A DNA stretch of 64,000 bases from JASLQO01 sp002327525 (GCA_030744435.1 JASLQO010000032.1:248001-312000), one strand, 5' to 3'; shown: positions 25,801 to 34,533, counted from the first letter of the stretch. Program-made: numbers and translations. The notes: generated by a model from the sequence alone, not told the origin.

Positions 25801-25980
25801 CAGCGTGACAGCGACACCGAACGGTTCGTCCGGGGCGAAGTGAACAGATATCGCCCCCAACTCGAGCGCTACGCGCGGCTGATGTCGGCCATTGACCGCG
25901 ACACACCGGTGATCACTGCGCTGTATTTCACCAGTCTGCCCCGACTCGTACGGCTGGACGGCGTCGAACAGGACGGTTAA
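22813..25980 (+). CDS. AddA/RecB-like UvrD-family helicase-nuclease
   Basis: A 1055-residue superfamily 1 helicase with a C-terminal nuclease. Walker A is A-P-A-G-S-G-K-T at residues 23-30, followed by I-T-F-T-R-K-A-A-L-E-M. Walker B/motif II is I-L-V-D-E-F-Q-D-T-S near 376, and G-D-P-M-Q-S-I-Y-R-F-R-G-A-D is motif III. M-T-I-H-K-A-K-G-L-E-F and L-Y-V-A-C-T-R-A-E are motifs V and VI. The end carries I-I-D-Y-K-S-G (about 990), the PD-(D/E)XK core. With the preceding gene it should form an AddAB-like heterodimer. Its 3' end lies only 11 bases before the leader peptide of the DAHP synthase gene. Confidence 0.9.
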   Translation: MTIADARERDAAIDPTRSLIVQAPAGSGKTTLLVSRYLKLLGAALRPEQLLAITFTRKAALEMRSRVIDALTEATTPLAREVLARDAELGWDILRAPNRLRIQTIDAFAMSLVRQLPITSGFNRDLTIVENAHPLYRRAAERLFRRLFTDDPLRQYVARFLALHDNNVSTAARLIATMLGKRDQWLDTTSDVLQMGGDDERRTRLNGGILDLRSGMRARLQSVLEGDQMARLNEVAEHAAAALDISDPPMSFIGQLLTTAKGKLRASVSVKQGFPPHSPFKPQARELLDELRNAELDDLFADLAHTPTELTHDEADDLVAVCATLTLAALDLSETFAESGQTDFTELLLAARRVLATPDGPTELALMLDYRIRHILVDEFQDTSDAQFRLFERLVEGWGGSEATFFAVGDPMQSIYRFRGADVSLYLHAATKGLGAIALETITLTSNFRSDPQLIDWFNETFSQIMGRDQDAITGRIVYAPSVATRNGLALAGPSLTMHANTNAELDHLVKLIATTRAAHPDESIAILVRSRSHLAALLPRLRAQGIAWQATDIDSLADTPVVSDLLRCVSALTQPDDRLSWFSLLRAPFVGLLLEDLQVFADVLTFTPTTLEARQQRLSPSGRARLARLLPPLQQALREIDELTPRSVIEQFWVSMGGADAYSDPLSNTHAARLLGLIDNLGPHGLDPMRLATGIEELYANDPDENPLQIMTIHKAKGLEFRHVFLPFLDRTTPGPDKLPMQWRSLGGELLAAVENTNSNTGLYQWLKREERAREREELKRLLYVACTRAEKTLHLSAVKPAQNARNGSLLALLEFAFDHVEPAQTAPVAEQTDLLSVLRSNHRLPESYRWQAPAEPQLALSPEPVSPTPDTALDARVEVALGILVHEHLHQLSMAELPDHPGTWFDTRQAVWRRRLAELGVDENAIQATLATSRRQLMAVLTDEPGRWILSAREEAHCEYSITGIDGDEMVDVVLDRTFIHAGERWIIDYKSGIQRDSDTERFVRGEVNRYRPQLERYARLMSAIDRDTPVITALYFTSLPRLVRLDGVEQDG

Positions 25981-25991
25981 CATCGCCCGCC

Positions 25992-26057
25992 ATGGTGAAT
26001 AACACACGCAAGCACGCCGGTAACTGGCGCTACTTTGCTTACTTTTTTGTGAGGTAG
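25992..26057 (+). CDS. Aromatic-amino-acid leader peptide of a DAHP synthase attenuator
   Basis: A 21-residue ORF (ATG 25992, TAG 26055-26057) containing the codon run TGG CGC TAC TTT GCT TAC TTT TTT, that is W-R-Y-F-A-Y-F-F: six aromatic residues (one Trp, two Tyr, three Phe) in eight codons. It is followed at once by alternative RNA hairpins and a terminator, then by a DAHP synthase gene. This is the classic layout of ribosome-mediated attenuation. No strong ribosome binding site is visible, but the ATG is 11 bases after the helicase stop, so coupling to it or a weak site is possible. Function inferred from sequence. Confidence 0.8.
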   Translation: MVNNTRKHAGNWRYFAYFFVR

Positions 26058-26148
26058 CGCCCCTACGTCTTGCAAACGGGGTGGTGCTGGAAGCCTGCCC
26101 CGCCGGACAACCCCGATGAGGCAGTGAACGGCCCATCGGGGTTTTTTT
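26058..26148 (+). promoter_or_regulatory. Attenuator region with mutually exclusive RNA hairpins
   Basis: After the leader stop three G/C-rich segments can pair alternatively. CGCCCC (26058-26063) can pair with GGGGTG (26078-26083) as a protector. CGGGGT (26077-26082) can instead pair perfectly with ACCCCG (26110-26115), which would block the terminator's 5' arm (26111-26118). A ribosome stalled on aromatic codons would cover the first segment and favour the second pairing, allowing transcription into the DAHP synthase gene. Pairings were worked out by eye. Confidence 0.7.
26111..26148 (+). terminator. Attenuator terminator before DAHP synthase
   Basis: Perfect 8-bp stem CCCCGATG (26111-26118) with CATCGGGG (26134-26141), extended inside by GGC/GCC after one bulged A, followed by seven T (26142-26148). 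It ends 18 bases before the DAHP synthase ATG, so it must act as a regulated terminator rather than a gene-end terminator. Confidence 0.88.
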
Positions 26149-26166
26149 GTATCGGAGTACTCTGTC

Positions 26167-27228
<1,062 letters not shown>

Positions 27229-27255
27229 ACAACGTGTTTTGAGTACAGCCCTGGA

Positions 27256-27840
27256 TTACCGGTAGTAGGCGTGTTCCGTGACGCTGTGGTCAGTGACGTC
27301 CTTGACCGCCGCGAGATCCGGAATCTGTGCCAGCAGCGTCTCTTCGACACTGTGTTTCAGCGTCATGTCCACAGCGGCACAGCCCTGACAGCCGCCTCCG
27401 AACTGCAGCACGGCCACGTTGTCCTCAACCAGTTCGACCAGCGTGACCATGCCCCCATGCGCCGCCAGGCCCGGATTGATCTCGTTGTAGAGCACGTAGT
27501 TGATTCGATCTTCCAGCGGTGAATCGGCATCGACGTTGGGTATGCGCGCGTTGGGCGCCTTGATGGTGAGCTGACCTCCCATGCGGTCTTCCTGGAAATC
27601 CACGACAGCGTCCACCAGATAACGCTCACTGCAGCCCTCGAACCATGCACGGAATCCGTCGTACTCCACGGCGATATCGCCGTCCTGTTCTTCGCCCGGC
27701 CGGCAGTACGCGATACAGGTTTCCGCATGTGGCGTACCCGGCTGGGCGACGAATACGCGAATCGCAACGTCTCCGTCACTGTCCTGATTGCTGAGGAGAT
27801 CGCGCAGGTACCCCTGCGCGGTTTCCGAGATCTCGATCAC
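27256..27840 (-). CDS. nfuA: Fe-S biogenesis protein NfuA
   Basis: A 194-residue [4Fe-4S] carrier. The N-terminal A-type-like domain (I-E-I-S-E-T-A-Q..., Q-P-G-T-P-H-A-E) precedes a C-terminal Nfu domain with L-Q-F-G-G-G-C-Q-G-C-A-A-V-D; cysteines 151 and 154 bridge the cluster in the dimer. The GTG at 27840 lines up with E. coli M-I-R-I-S. An ATG 51 bases upstream is in frame but adds unmatched residues. Unlike E. coli NfuA, this protein keeps a Cys in the N-terminal domain near E-T-C-I-A-Y-C. Confidence 0.93.
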   Translation of the reverse strand: MIEISETAQGYLRDLLSNQDSDGDVAIRVFVAQPGTPHAETCIAYCRPGEEQDGDIAVEYDGFRAWFEGCSERYLVDAVVDFQEDRMGGQLTIKAPNARIPNVDADSPLEDRINYVLYNEINPGLAAHGGMVTLVELVEDNVAVLQFGGGCQGCAAVDMTLKHSVEETLLAQIPDLAAVKDVTDHSVTEHAYYR

Positions 27841-28027
27841 CAGAGTAATCCCGAGTAATTTGGTCGGGTATATTACGAAAGCATCGCACATCAGGCAATG
27901 CGTGGCAGTTCACGTATGACCCACAACCAGCGTCCACTGCCGGCCATCTTTTTATGAATGCGGCTCATTTTGAATCACCATAACTTCAATCACCCGGGGC
28001 TCGAGCGCGAATAGACTACGCAGCGTC

Positions 28028-31000
28028 ATGAAGACCACAGAACAGACCCTGCGCGACATTCTCACCCGGCGTATCGTCATACTGGACGGCGCCTATGGAT
28101 CACTGCTTCAAGCCGAACGGCTTGGCGAGGCGGAGTATCGAGGTGAGCGCTTCACCGATCACCCCACACCGATACTCGGCAATCACGACGTGCTGTCGAT
28201 CACGCGGCCCGATATGGTCGCAAGGTGCCACCGCGCTTACCTCGAGGCCGGTGCCGACATCATCAAAACCAACAGCTTCACGGCAACCAGCATCTCGCAA
28301 GCCGACTACGGCCTACAGGACGCCGCCGATGAGATGAACCTGGCCGCCGCGCGCATCGCCCGAACGGTGGCTGACGAATTCACTGACAAACCATGCTTCG
28401 TCGCCGGCGTCCTCGGTCCGACCAACCGTACCGCGTCGCTGTCTCCGGACGTCAACGACCCTGGCTTTCGGAACGTCTCCTACGACGATCTCTGCGCCTC
28501 CTACCGCGCCGCGGCAGAAAACCTCCTGACGGGCGGCGCCGACCTCATTCTGCTCGAAACCATCTTCGATACCCTGAATGCCAAGGCGGCAATCTACGCG
28601 TTGCGATCGCTGTTTGCGGACGGCACAGACGAGGTCCCGCTCATCATCTCGGGCACGATCACCGATGCGAGCGGGCGCACACTCTCGGGTCAGACCTGCG
28701 AGGCCTTCTGGTACTCGATCGCCCATGCTGCGCCTCTGGCCGTGGGTCTTAACTGTGCTCTGGGCGCGGACCAGCTACGTGAGTACGTCGAGACGCTGGC
28801 GAAGATCGCCGACACCAATGTGAGCGTGCACCCCAACGCCGGTTTGCCCAATGAGTTCGGCGAGTACGATGAAACACCCGAGTCAATGGCGGACAAGCTG
28901 GCGGGTTTCGCGGACAGCGGGCTGGTCAACATCGTGGGTGGCTGCTGCGGCACGACGCCCGCACACGTTGCCGCCATCGCCAGGCGTCTCGAGCAAAAGT
29001 CTCCCCGCCAGGGCGCCGCCCAACCCGGCGCCCTGACTCTCGCTGGTCTGGAAGCGCTGGTGGTCGACGACGACGCCCTGTTCGTCAACGTGGGCGAACG
29101 CACCAACGTCACCGGTTCTGCCCGCTTTGCACGCCTGATCCGCGAGGAGAACTACGAGACAGCACTGCAGGTAGCCCGCCAGCAGGTGGAAAACGGTGCC
29201 CAGGTCATCGACATCAACATGGACGAGGGCATGCTGGACAGCCAGGCCGCCATGGTGACCTTCTTAAATCTGGTTGCCAGCGAGCCCGACATCGCACGCG
29301 TGCCCATCATGATCGACTCCAGCAAGTGGGAGATCATCGAAGCCGGACTCAAGTGTGTGCAGGGCAAACCGATCGTCAACTCCATCAGCCTCAAGGAAGG
29401 CGAGACGGCGTTTCTCGAGCTCGCGCGCAGGTGCCGCGCCCATGGTGCAGCCGTGGTGGTCATGGCCTTCGATGAGGCCGGTCAGGCCGATACGTATAAG
29501 CGTAAGTGTGAGATCTGCAAACGATCCTATGATCTGCTCACAAACAAGGTTGGCCTACCGGCGCACGACATCATCTTCGATCCCAACATCTTCGCCGTTG
29601 GCACTGGAATTGAAGAACACCGCAATTACGCCGTCGACTTCATCGAGGCATGCCGCTGGATCCGGACAAATCTGCCCGGTGCCAGGACCTCCGGCGGTGT
29701 GAGCAACGTGTCGTTCGCTTTCCGGGGCAACAATCCCATGCGCGAGGCCATTCATACGGTCTTTCTCTATCACGCGATTCGAGCCGGTCTCGGAATGGGT
29801 ATCGTCAACACCGGGCAGCTCGGCATCTATGAAGATATCCCAGGGGCACTCCGCGAACGGGTGGAGGATCTCGTGCTCAATCGCCGGGAGGACGCCACTG
29901 ACCGTTTGCTGGAGGTGGCGGACGACTACACCGGCAGCAGCAGGAAGGACACCAAGCCGGATGACTCGTGGCGCGAGTTGCCCGTTGCCAGACGCCTCGA
30001 ACACGCGCTGGTCAAAGGCATCTCTGATTACATCGTGGAGGATACGGAGGAAGCTCGCCTCGAGACGAGCCGTCCCATAGAAGTAATTGAAGGCCCGTTG
30101 ATGGATGGCATGAACTTAGTCGGTGACCTGTTCGGCGCGGGCAAGATGTTTCTGCCACAGGTGGTCAAGAGCGCACGTGTCATGAAACAGTCCGTTTCCC
30201 ACCTCGCGCCTTTCATCGAGGCTGAGAAGGGCAACGGTAAGAAAGCCAAGGGCACCGTCGTGCTGGCCACTGTGAAAGGCGATGTGCACGACATCGGAAA
30301 GAACATCGTCGGTGTGGTGCTCCAGTGCAACAATTTCGACGTGGTGGATCTCGGCGTGATGGTGCCAGCCGCCGATATCCTGAACAAGGCCAGGGATGTG
30401 GACGCCGACATGATCGGGTTGTCCGGACTCATCACCCCTTCGCTCGACGAGATGGTGCACGTGGCCGGTGAGATGCAGCGTAACGGTTTCGACATTCCCC
30501 TGCTGATCGGTGGAGCAACGACTTCCAAGGCGCACACGGCGGTGAAAATCGAGCCGGCGTATGCTAACGACGCCACCGTGTACGTCACCGATGCATCCCG
30601 TGCCGTCAATGTCGCCGGCCACCTGATCTCGCACGATCTCAAGGCAGACTACGTAAACACCCTGCGCGATGAGTACGCGGCGGTTCGTGAGCGCACACAG
30701 ACACGCCGCGCAAAGACCACGCTGGTGCCGCTGAAAGAATCCCGCGCCAATGCTTCGGTTCTGGATTGGAGCACGCGTGCGCCGCCAGTTCCCAGGCGGC
30801 TCGGCGTGCACGCCCTCGAGGTGCCGATCGCAGAGCTGGTCGATTACATCGATTGGTCGCCGTTCTTCATGACCTGGGAACTCGCCGGAAAATATCCGGC
30901 CATCCTCGACGACGATGTCATCGGTGAGAGTGCGCGTAGCCTGTTCGCAGACGCCGAAAACTGTCTGAGGGAACTGATCGAGTATGGCGAACTGCGAGCG

Positions 31001-31684
31001 CGGGGCGTGTTTGGTCTTTGGCCCTGCAACGCCGTGGGAGACGATATCGAGCTGTACGCCGACGAATCTCGCTCCCGTCCCATCGCCACACTGCATCATT
31101 TGCGCCAGCAGCTAAATCTGCCCGAAGGCCAACCGCACCGCTGCCTATCAGACTTCGTGGCACCCGCACCGATCGCTGACTACAGCGGCGCTTTCGCTGT
31201 AACCGCTGGTGTCGGCATCGAGACGGCACTGGACCGGCACCAGGGCGATGACTACACCTGCATCATGATCAAAGCACTCGCCGATCGCCTGGCGGAGGCG
31301 TTTGCCGAATACGCACACGAACGCGTGCGCACACAGTGGTGGGGGTATGCCACGGGCGAGCGGCTCGAGAACCGCGAACTCATCGCCGAAACCTACCAGG
31401 GCATCCGGCCCGCCCCAGGCTATCCAGCCTGCCCGGATCACAGCGAAAAGATGATAATTTTCAATCTGTTACAAGCGGAATATAATGCTGGAATAGAACT
31501 AACGGAACACTTTGCCATGTCGCCAGCAGCATCCGTTTCGGGATGGTACTTCTCTCATCCCGAGGCACGTTATTTCGGTGTGGGTAAAATCGGCGAAGAC
31601 CAGCTCGCCGACTATGCCAGGCGCAAGAACATCGCGATCGAACAGGCGCGGGACTGGCTGCGGCCGAATCTGCTCGACCACTAA
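28028..31684 (+). CDS. metH: Cobalamin-dependent methionine synthase
   Basis: Transfers methyl from methyltetrahydrofolate to homocysteine through cobalamin. The 1218-residue protein has all four modules. The homocysteine domain has zinc cysteines in G-L-N-C-A-L-G and G-G-C-C-G-T-T-P (about 240-310). The pterin domain begins with N-V-G-E-R-T-N-V-T-G-S. The B12 domain has D-V-H-D-I-G-K-N-I-V-G-V-V-L near residue 757, whose His is the cobalt ligand. The AdoMet-activation domain has R-P-A-P-G-Y-P-A-C-P-D-H near residue 1135. The 190-base upstream region shows no B12 or SAH riboswitch that I can recognise. Confidence 0.98.
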   Translation: MKTTEQTLRDILTRRIVILDGAYGSLLQAERLGEAEYRGERFTDHPTPILGNHDVLSITRPDMVARCHRAYLEAGADIIKTNSFTATSISQADYGLQDAADEMNLAAARIARTVADEFTDKPCFVAGVLGPTNRTASLSPDVNDPGFRNVSYDDLCASYRAAAENLLTGGADLILLETIFDTLNAKAAIYALRSLFADGTDEVPLIISGTITDASGRTLSGQTCEAFWYSIAHAAPLAVGLNCALGADQLREYVETLAKIADTNVSVHPNAGLPNEFGEYDETPESMADKLAGFADSGLVNIVGGCCGTTPAHVAAIARRLEQKSPRQGAAQPGALTLAGLEALVVDDDALFVNVGERTNVTGSARFARLIREENYETALQVARQQVENGAQVIDINMDEGMLDSQAAMVTFLNLVASEPDIARVPIMIDSSKWEIIEAGLKCVQGKPIVNSISLKEGETAFLELARRCRAHGAAVVVMAFDEAGQADTYKRKCEICKRSYDLLTNKVGLPAHDIIFDPNIFAVGTGIEEHRNYAVDFIEACRWIRTNLPGARTSGGVSNVSFAFRGNNPMREAIHTVFLYHAIRAGLGMGIVNTGQLGIYEDIPGALRERVEDLVLNRREDATDRLLEVADDYTGSSRKDTKPDDSWRELPVARRLEHALVKGISDYIVEDTEEARLETSRPIEVIEGPLMDGMNLVGDLFGAGKMFLPQVVKSARVMKQSVSHLAPFIEAEKGNGKKAKGTVVLATVKGDVHDIGKNIVGVVLQCNNFDVVDLGVMVPAADILNKARDVDADMIGLSGLITPSLDEMVHVAGEMQRNGFDIPLLIGGATTSKAHTAVKIEPAYANDATVYVTDASRAVNVAGHLISHDLKADYVNTLRDEYAAVRERTQTRRAKTTLVPLKESRANASVLDWSTRAPPVPRRLGVHALEVPIAELVDYIDWSPFFMTWELAGKYPAILDDDVIGESARSLFADAENCLRELIEYGELRARGVFGLWPCNAVGDDIELYADESRSRPIATLHHLRQQLNLPEGQPHRCLSDFVAPAPIADYSGAFAVTAGVGIETALDRHQGDDYTCIMIKALADRLAEAFAEYAHERVRTQWWGYATGERLENRELIAETYQGIRPAPGYPACPDHSEKMIIFNLLQAEYNAGIELTEHFAMSPAASVSGWYFSHPEARYFGVGKIGEDQLADYARRKNIAIEQARDWLRPNLLDH

Positions 31685-31721
31685 GCTCCTGAAACGTTCA
31701 TGTGATACCGCTTGGCTCGTC

Positions 31722-31844
31722 TCAGCCGCCTGGAACCCACCCTGAGATGAAGTGTGCAACCATCAGCAAGGCCGCGGTGAGAATAACGACGATGCCAATG
31801 ATGTCGGCCCTGCGGTCCTGTCGTGCTTCCTGAGATTCGTCCAC
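31722..31844 (-). CDS. 40-residue membrane peptide
   Basis: Short ORF starting V-D-E-S-Q-E-A-R-Q-D-R-R-A-D and continuing into a hydrophobic helix (about 15-33: I-I-G-I-V-V-I-L-T-A-A-L-L-M-V-A) ending W-V-P-G-G. A strong AGGAGGT lies 7 bases upstream of the GTG at 31844; a TTG at 31847 is an alternative start. The charged N-terminus followed by one membrane helix is typical of small inner-membrane proteins. It is convergent with metH and divergent from the sulfite reductase gene. Unknown function. Confidence 0.55.
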   Translation of the reverse strand: MDESQEARQDRRADIIGIVVILTAALLMVAHFISGWVPGG

Positions 31845-32043
31845 CAAACCTACCTCCTGGTTGCAGCGCGCGAGTTTACCCAAACGAGACATGAAATCCA
31901 TACCCGGAGCGACACCGCACTGACTGGCGCCAGGGGCTTACGTCGAGCCGCCAGCCCGCCACCGGCTTCGGCCTGTTTCCTTCTAACCTTAGTCTTTTTG
32001 GTGCTTTCGCGTTGCCGGATGTTGTTGGTAATGTCCGCGCCCT

Positions 32044-33705
32044 ATGTACCAGTACACTGACTTCGACCAGCGCTTTGTGGATGAACGCGTAGCGCACTAC
32101 CGTAACCAGACCGAACGCTATCTCGCCGGTGAGCTCAGTGAGGATCAGTTCCTGCAACTGAGACTGCGAAATGGCCTGTACGTACAAAGGCTCGCCCCCA
32201 TGCTGAGGGTGGCGGTTCCTTACGGCACCCTGTCCAGTACACAGTTGCGTAAGCTTGCACATATCGCGCGGCGCTACGACCGGGGCTACGGTCACCTCAG
32301 CACCCGGCAGAACATGCAATTCAACTGGCCACGTCTGGAGCAAGTCCCGGATATTCTCCAGGAACTCGCCAGCGTACAGATGCACACAATCCAAACCAGC
32401 GGCAGCTGCATTCGCAATGTGACGACCGACGAATATGCCGGCGTTGCCTCGGATGAGGAGATAGATGCGCGGCCCTACTGCGAACTGATCCGGCAATGGT
32501 CAACCGCGCATCCGGAATTCGAATGGTTGCCGCGCAAGTTCAAGATTGCCATAACGGGTGCGAGCGAGGATCGCGCCGCCATTGCCGTGCACGACATCGG
32601 CCTGCGAGTCTATCGCGACGAGGACGGTGTGTGCTTTGACGTTTACGTCGGCGGTGGATTGGGAAGGACGCCCGTAATCGCCTCGCTCGTTCGCGAAAGG
32701 TTGCCGGTGGCACATCTTCTGACCTACCTCGAAGCCATCATGCGCATCTACAACCGCTTTGGGCGTCGCGACAACAAGTTCAAGGCGCGTATCAAGATTC
32801 TGGTGCGCGCCATGACAGCCGAGGGTTTTATCCAGCGCGTGAACGAGGAGTTCGCTGCACTCGAGGGTTCGGCCAGCACGCTGACAACGCGTGAAATACA
32901 GCGTATCGAGGCATTTTTTGCCCGTCCGGACTACATCCAAGGAGGAGTTGAACCGCATCTTGGAGCGCAGCGCCTGGAGAACCCTGATTTCGATCGCTGG
33001 GTACGCCGCAATGTGAGTTCGCACAAGGCAGACGGATACGCGATAGTGACGTTGTCTACAAAGACGACCGGTGTTCCACCAGGAGACGTGTCCGATACCC
33101 AGATGGATGCCGTCGCCGACTGGGCAGAGCGCTTTGGCTTCGGTGAGATCCGCATCAGCCACCAGCAGAATTTCGTGTTACCCGACGTACAGAGTGCCAA
33201 ACTACGGGAATTGTGGCTCGCTGCCCGTGAAGCAAGACTCGCGGAAGCCAACGCGGGCCTCATCACCGACATCATCTGCTGCCCGGGGGGTGACTATTGT
33301 TCGCTCGCCAACGCCAAATCCATCCCGGTGGCCGAGGCCATACAGCGACGTTTCAATGCTTACGACTATCATTTCGATCTCGGCGATCTCGATCTCAACA
33401 TCTCCGGCTGCATGAACGCATGCGGCCATCACCACGTCGGGCATATAGGCATTCTGGGGGTGGATAAGAAAGGCGAGGAGTGGTACCAGATTTCTCTGGG
33501 AGGACACTCAGGGGGGGCCGGCACGGATGCATCTCTAGGTCAGATCATCGGACCTTCGTTCTCGCGCGCTGAGGTGACGAGCGTGATAGGGCAGATCCTG
33601 GATGTTTATCTGCATAATCGCCTGGAACAGGAGAGTTTCCTGTCCTGCTTTCGCCGTATCGGAATCGAGCCGTACAAGGAGTCCGTGTATGCCCACGCTG
33701 CTTAG
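32044..33705 (+). CDS. cysI: Sulfite reductase hemoprotein (nitrite/sulfite reductase family)
   Basis: Six-electron reduction of sulfite to sulfide. The 553-residue protein has duplicated ferredoxin-like domains, H-L-S-T-R-Q-N-M-Q near residue 84, and the siroheme/[4Fe-4S] cysteines in C-C-P-G-G-D-Y-C (about 411-418) and G-C-M-N-A-C-G-H-H-H (about 455). It matches the Pseudomonas-type CysI found with a DUF934 gene instead of the flavoprotein CysJ; nitrite reduction cannot be excluded by motif alone. The DUF934 gene downstream and cysH/cysB nearby support sulfite. The 200-base upstream region probably holds a CysB-controlled promoter, but I cannot define the site. Confidence 0.9.
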   Translation: MYQYTDFDQRFVDERVAHYRNQTERYLAGELSEDQFLQLRLRNGLYVQRLAPMLRVAVPYGTLSSTQLRKLAHIARRYDRGYGHLSTRQNMQFNWPRLEQVPDILQELASVQMHTIQTSGSCIRNVTTDEYAGVASDEEIDARPYCELIRQWSTAHPEFEWLPRKFKIAITGASEDRAAIAVHDIGLRVYRDEDGVCFDVYVGGGLGRTPVIASLVRERLPVAHLLTYLEAIMRIYNRFGRRDNKFKARIKILVRAMTAEGFIQRVNEEFAALEGSASTLTTREIQRIEAFFARPDYIQGGVEPHLGAQRLENPDFDRWVRRNVSSHKADGYAIVTLSTKTTGVPPGDVSDTQMDAVADWAERFGFGEIRISHQQNFVLPDVQSAKLRELWLAAREARLAEANAGLITDIICCPGGDYCSLANAKSIPVAEAIQRRFNAYDYHFDLGDLDLNISGCMNACGHHHVGHIGILGVDKKGEEWYQISLGGHSGGAGTDASLGQIIGPSFSRAEVTSVIGQILDVYLHNRLEQESFLSCFRRIGIEPYKESVYAHAA

Positions 33706-34123
33706 GTCTGGCGCCGTCAGCGACGACGCCCTCCCCCAACTCGTAGCGTTCGAGGACTGGCAGCCTGGTTCGGACAGCGTTCCAATACTCACTGCGGATG
33801 CCGAGATCGACGAACGCATCCTCGCTGCCCCAATCATCGCCATCGACTTTCCCGTGTTCAAAGACGGTCGTGGATTGTCTCTGGCCGTCTTGCTACGCTC
33901 GCGCCACCACTACGAAGGGGAGCTGCTTGCGGTTGGCGACGTGCACGAGGACATCCTCCACTACATGTACCGCTGCGGATTCGGCAGCTATCTGTTGCCG
34001 GACGAGCGCAATCCGGAGACAGCACTGACTCTCCTCACTCCCTACTCCGACCACTACCAGGCTTCCATGCGTCAGCCCGAGCCCGCGTTTCGCAGGCTAG
34101 ACACCGGTGAATGCGCATCCTGA
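33689..34123 (+). CDS. DUF934-family partner of sulfite reductase
   Basis: A 144-residue protein of the DUF934 (PF06073) family with A-I-D-F-P-V-F-K-D-G-R-G-L-S-L-A near residue 50 and a late Y-R-C-G-F-G-S-Y segment. The family is almost always encoded right after this type of sulfite reductase and is thought to assist sulfite reduction; no biochemical role is assigned. The ATG at 33689 follows AAGGAG and overlaps the cysI end by 17 bases, indicating tight coupling. Confidence 0.87.
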   Translation: MPTLLRSGAVSDDALPQLVAFEDWQPGSDSVPILTADAEIDERILAAPIIAIDFPVFKDGRGLSLAVLLRSRHHYEGELLAVGDVHEDILHYMYRCGFGSYLLPDERNPETALTLLTPYSDHYQASMRQPEPAFRRLDTGECAS

Positions 34124-34482
34124 TATCATTCAGTCCTTTTTTCTGATCTTCACCGACACCGCGGTGCTCGTCACCGTGTCGCTGTACACACGTCAACCCT
34201 TGCTGGCGGCCTACATCACCTTGGCGCCCTGTTCGGACCGAATAACCTGAAGCTTGCGGGTGACCCGGCGCTGCTCGCACTTATGCTCGTGGCCAAAAAA
34301 AACCAGTAGCGTTTGGGGCACTGCTGGTGAGCTAGCTAGTCATGTCTGCAGGTCTGCTGGGTGTGGAGGCAGCGCACGTGATCCACGAGGCAACCGTCAT
34401 TACCCTGATCCTCTCGAGCTATCTGGTAGTGTTCCGCTATCCCAGCCCCATTGCTATGAAGGCACGGCTGCGCACGGACTAG
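34107..34482 (+). pseudogene. Remnant of a Kef-type cation:proton antiporter
   Basis: From a GTG at 34107 the frame reads N-A-H-P-D-I-I-Q-S-F-F-L-I-F-T-D-T-A-V-L, resembling the N-terminus of Kef/CPA2 antiporters. At about 34223 one G is missing. In the next frame the family text continues as G-A-L-F-G-P-N-N-L-K-L-A-G-D-P-A-L-L-A-L and stops at 34309. Further on, a third piece (about 34342-34482) reads A-T-V-I-T-L-I-L-S-S-Y-L-V-V-F-R-Y-P, like the family's C-terminal membrane region. The middle of the transporter is gone. Conclusion: frameshifted and internally deleted pseudogene. Confidence 0.6.
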
Positions 34483-34533
34483 TAGGCCACTTGGTAGACG
34501 AGGTAACTTGAAGATCGGACCAGATATCGATCG

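Noticed and set aside
27955..27967. TGAATGCGGCTCA upstream of metH resembling a MetR site (TGAA-N5-TTCA)
   Set aside because: One mismatch in a short degenerate motif in a single gap; chance matches are likely and no metR gene is visible to support it.
27841..28027. Possible SAH or cobalamin riboswitch before metH
   Set aside because: I looked for the conserved core elements of both classes and did not find them; the gap is also short for a cobalamin riboswitch.
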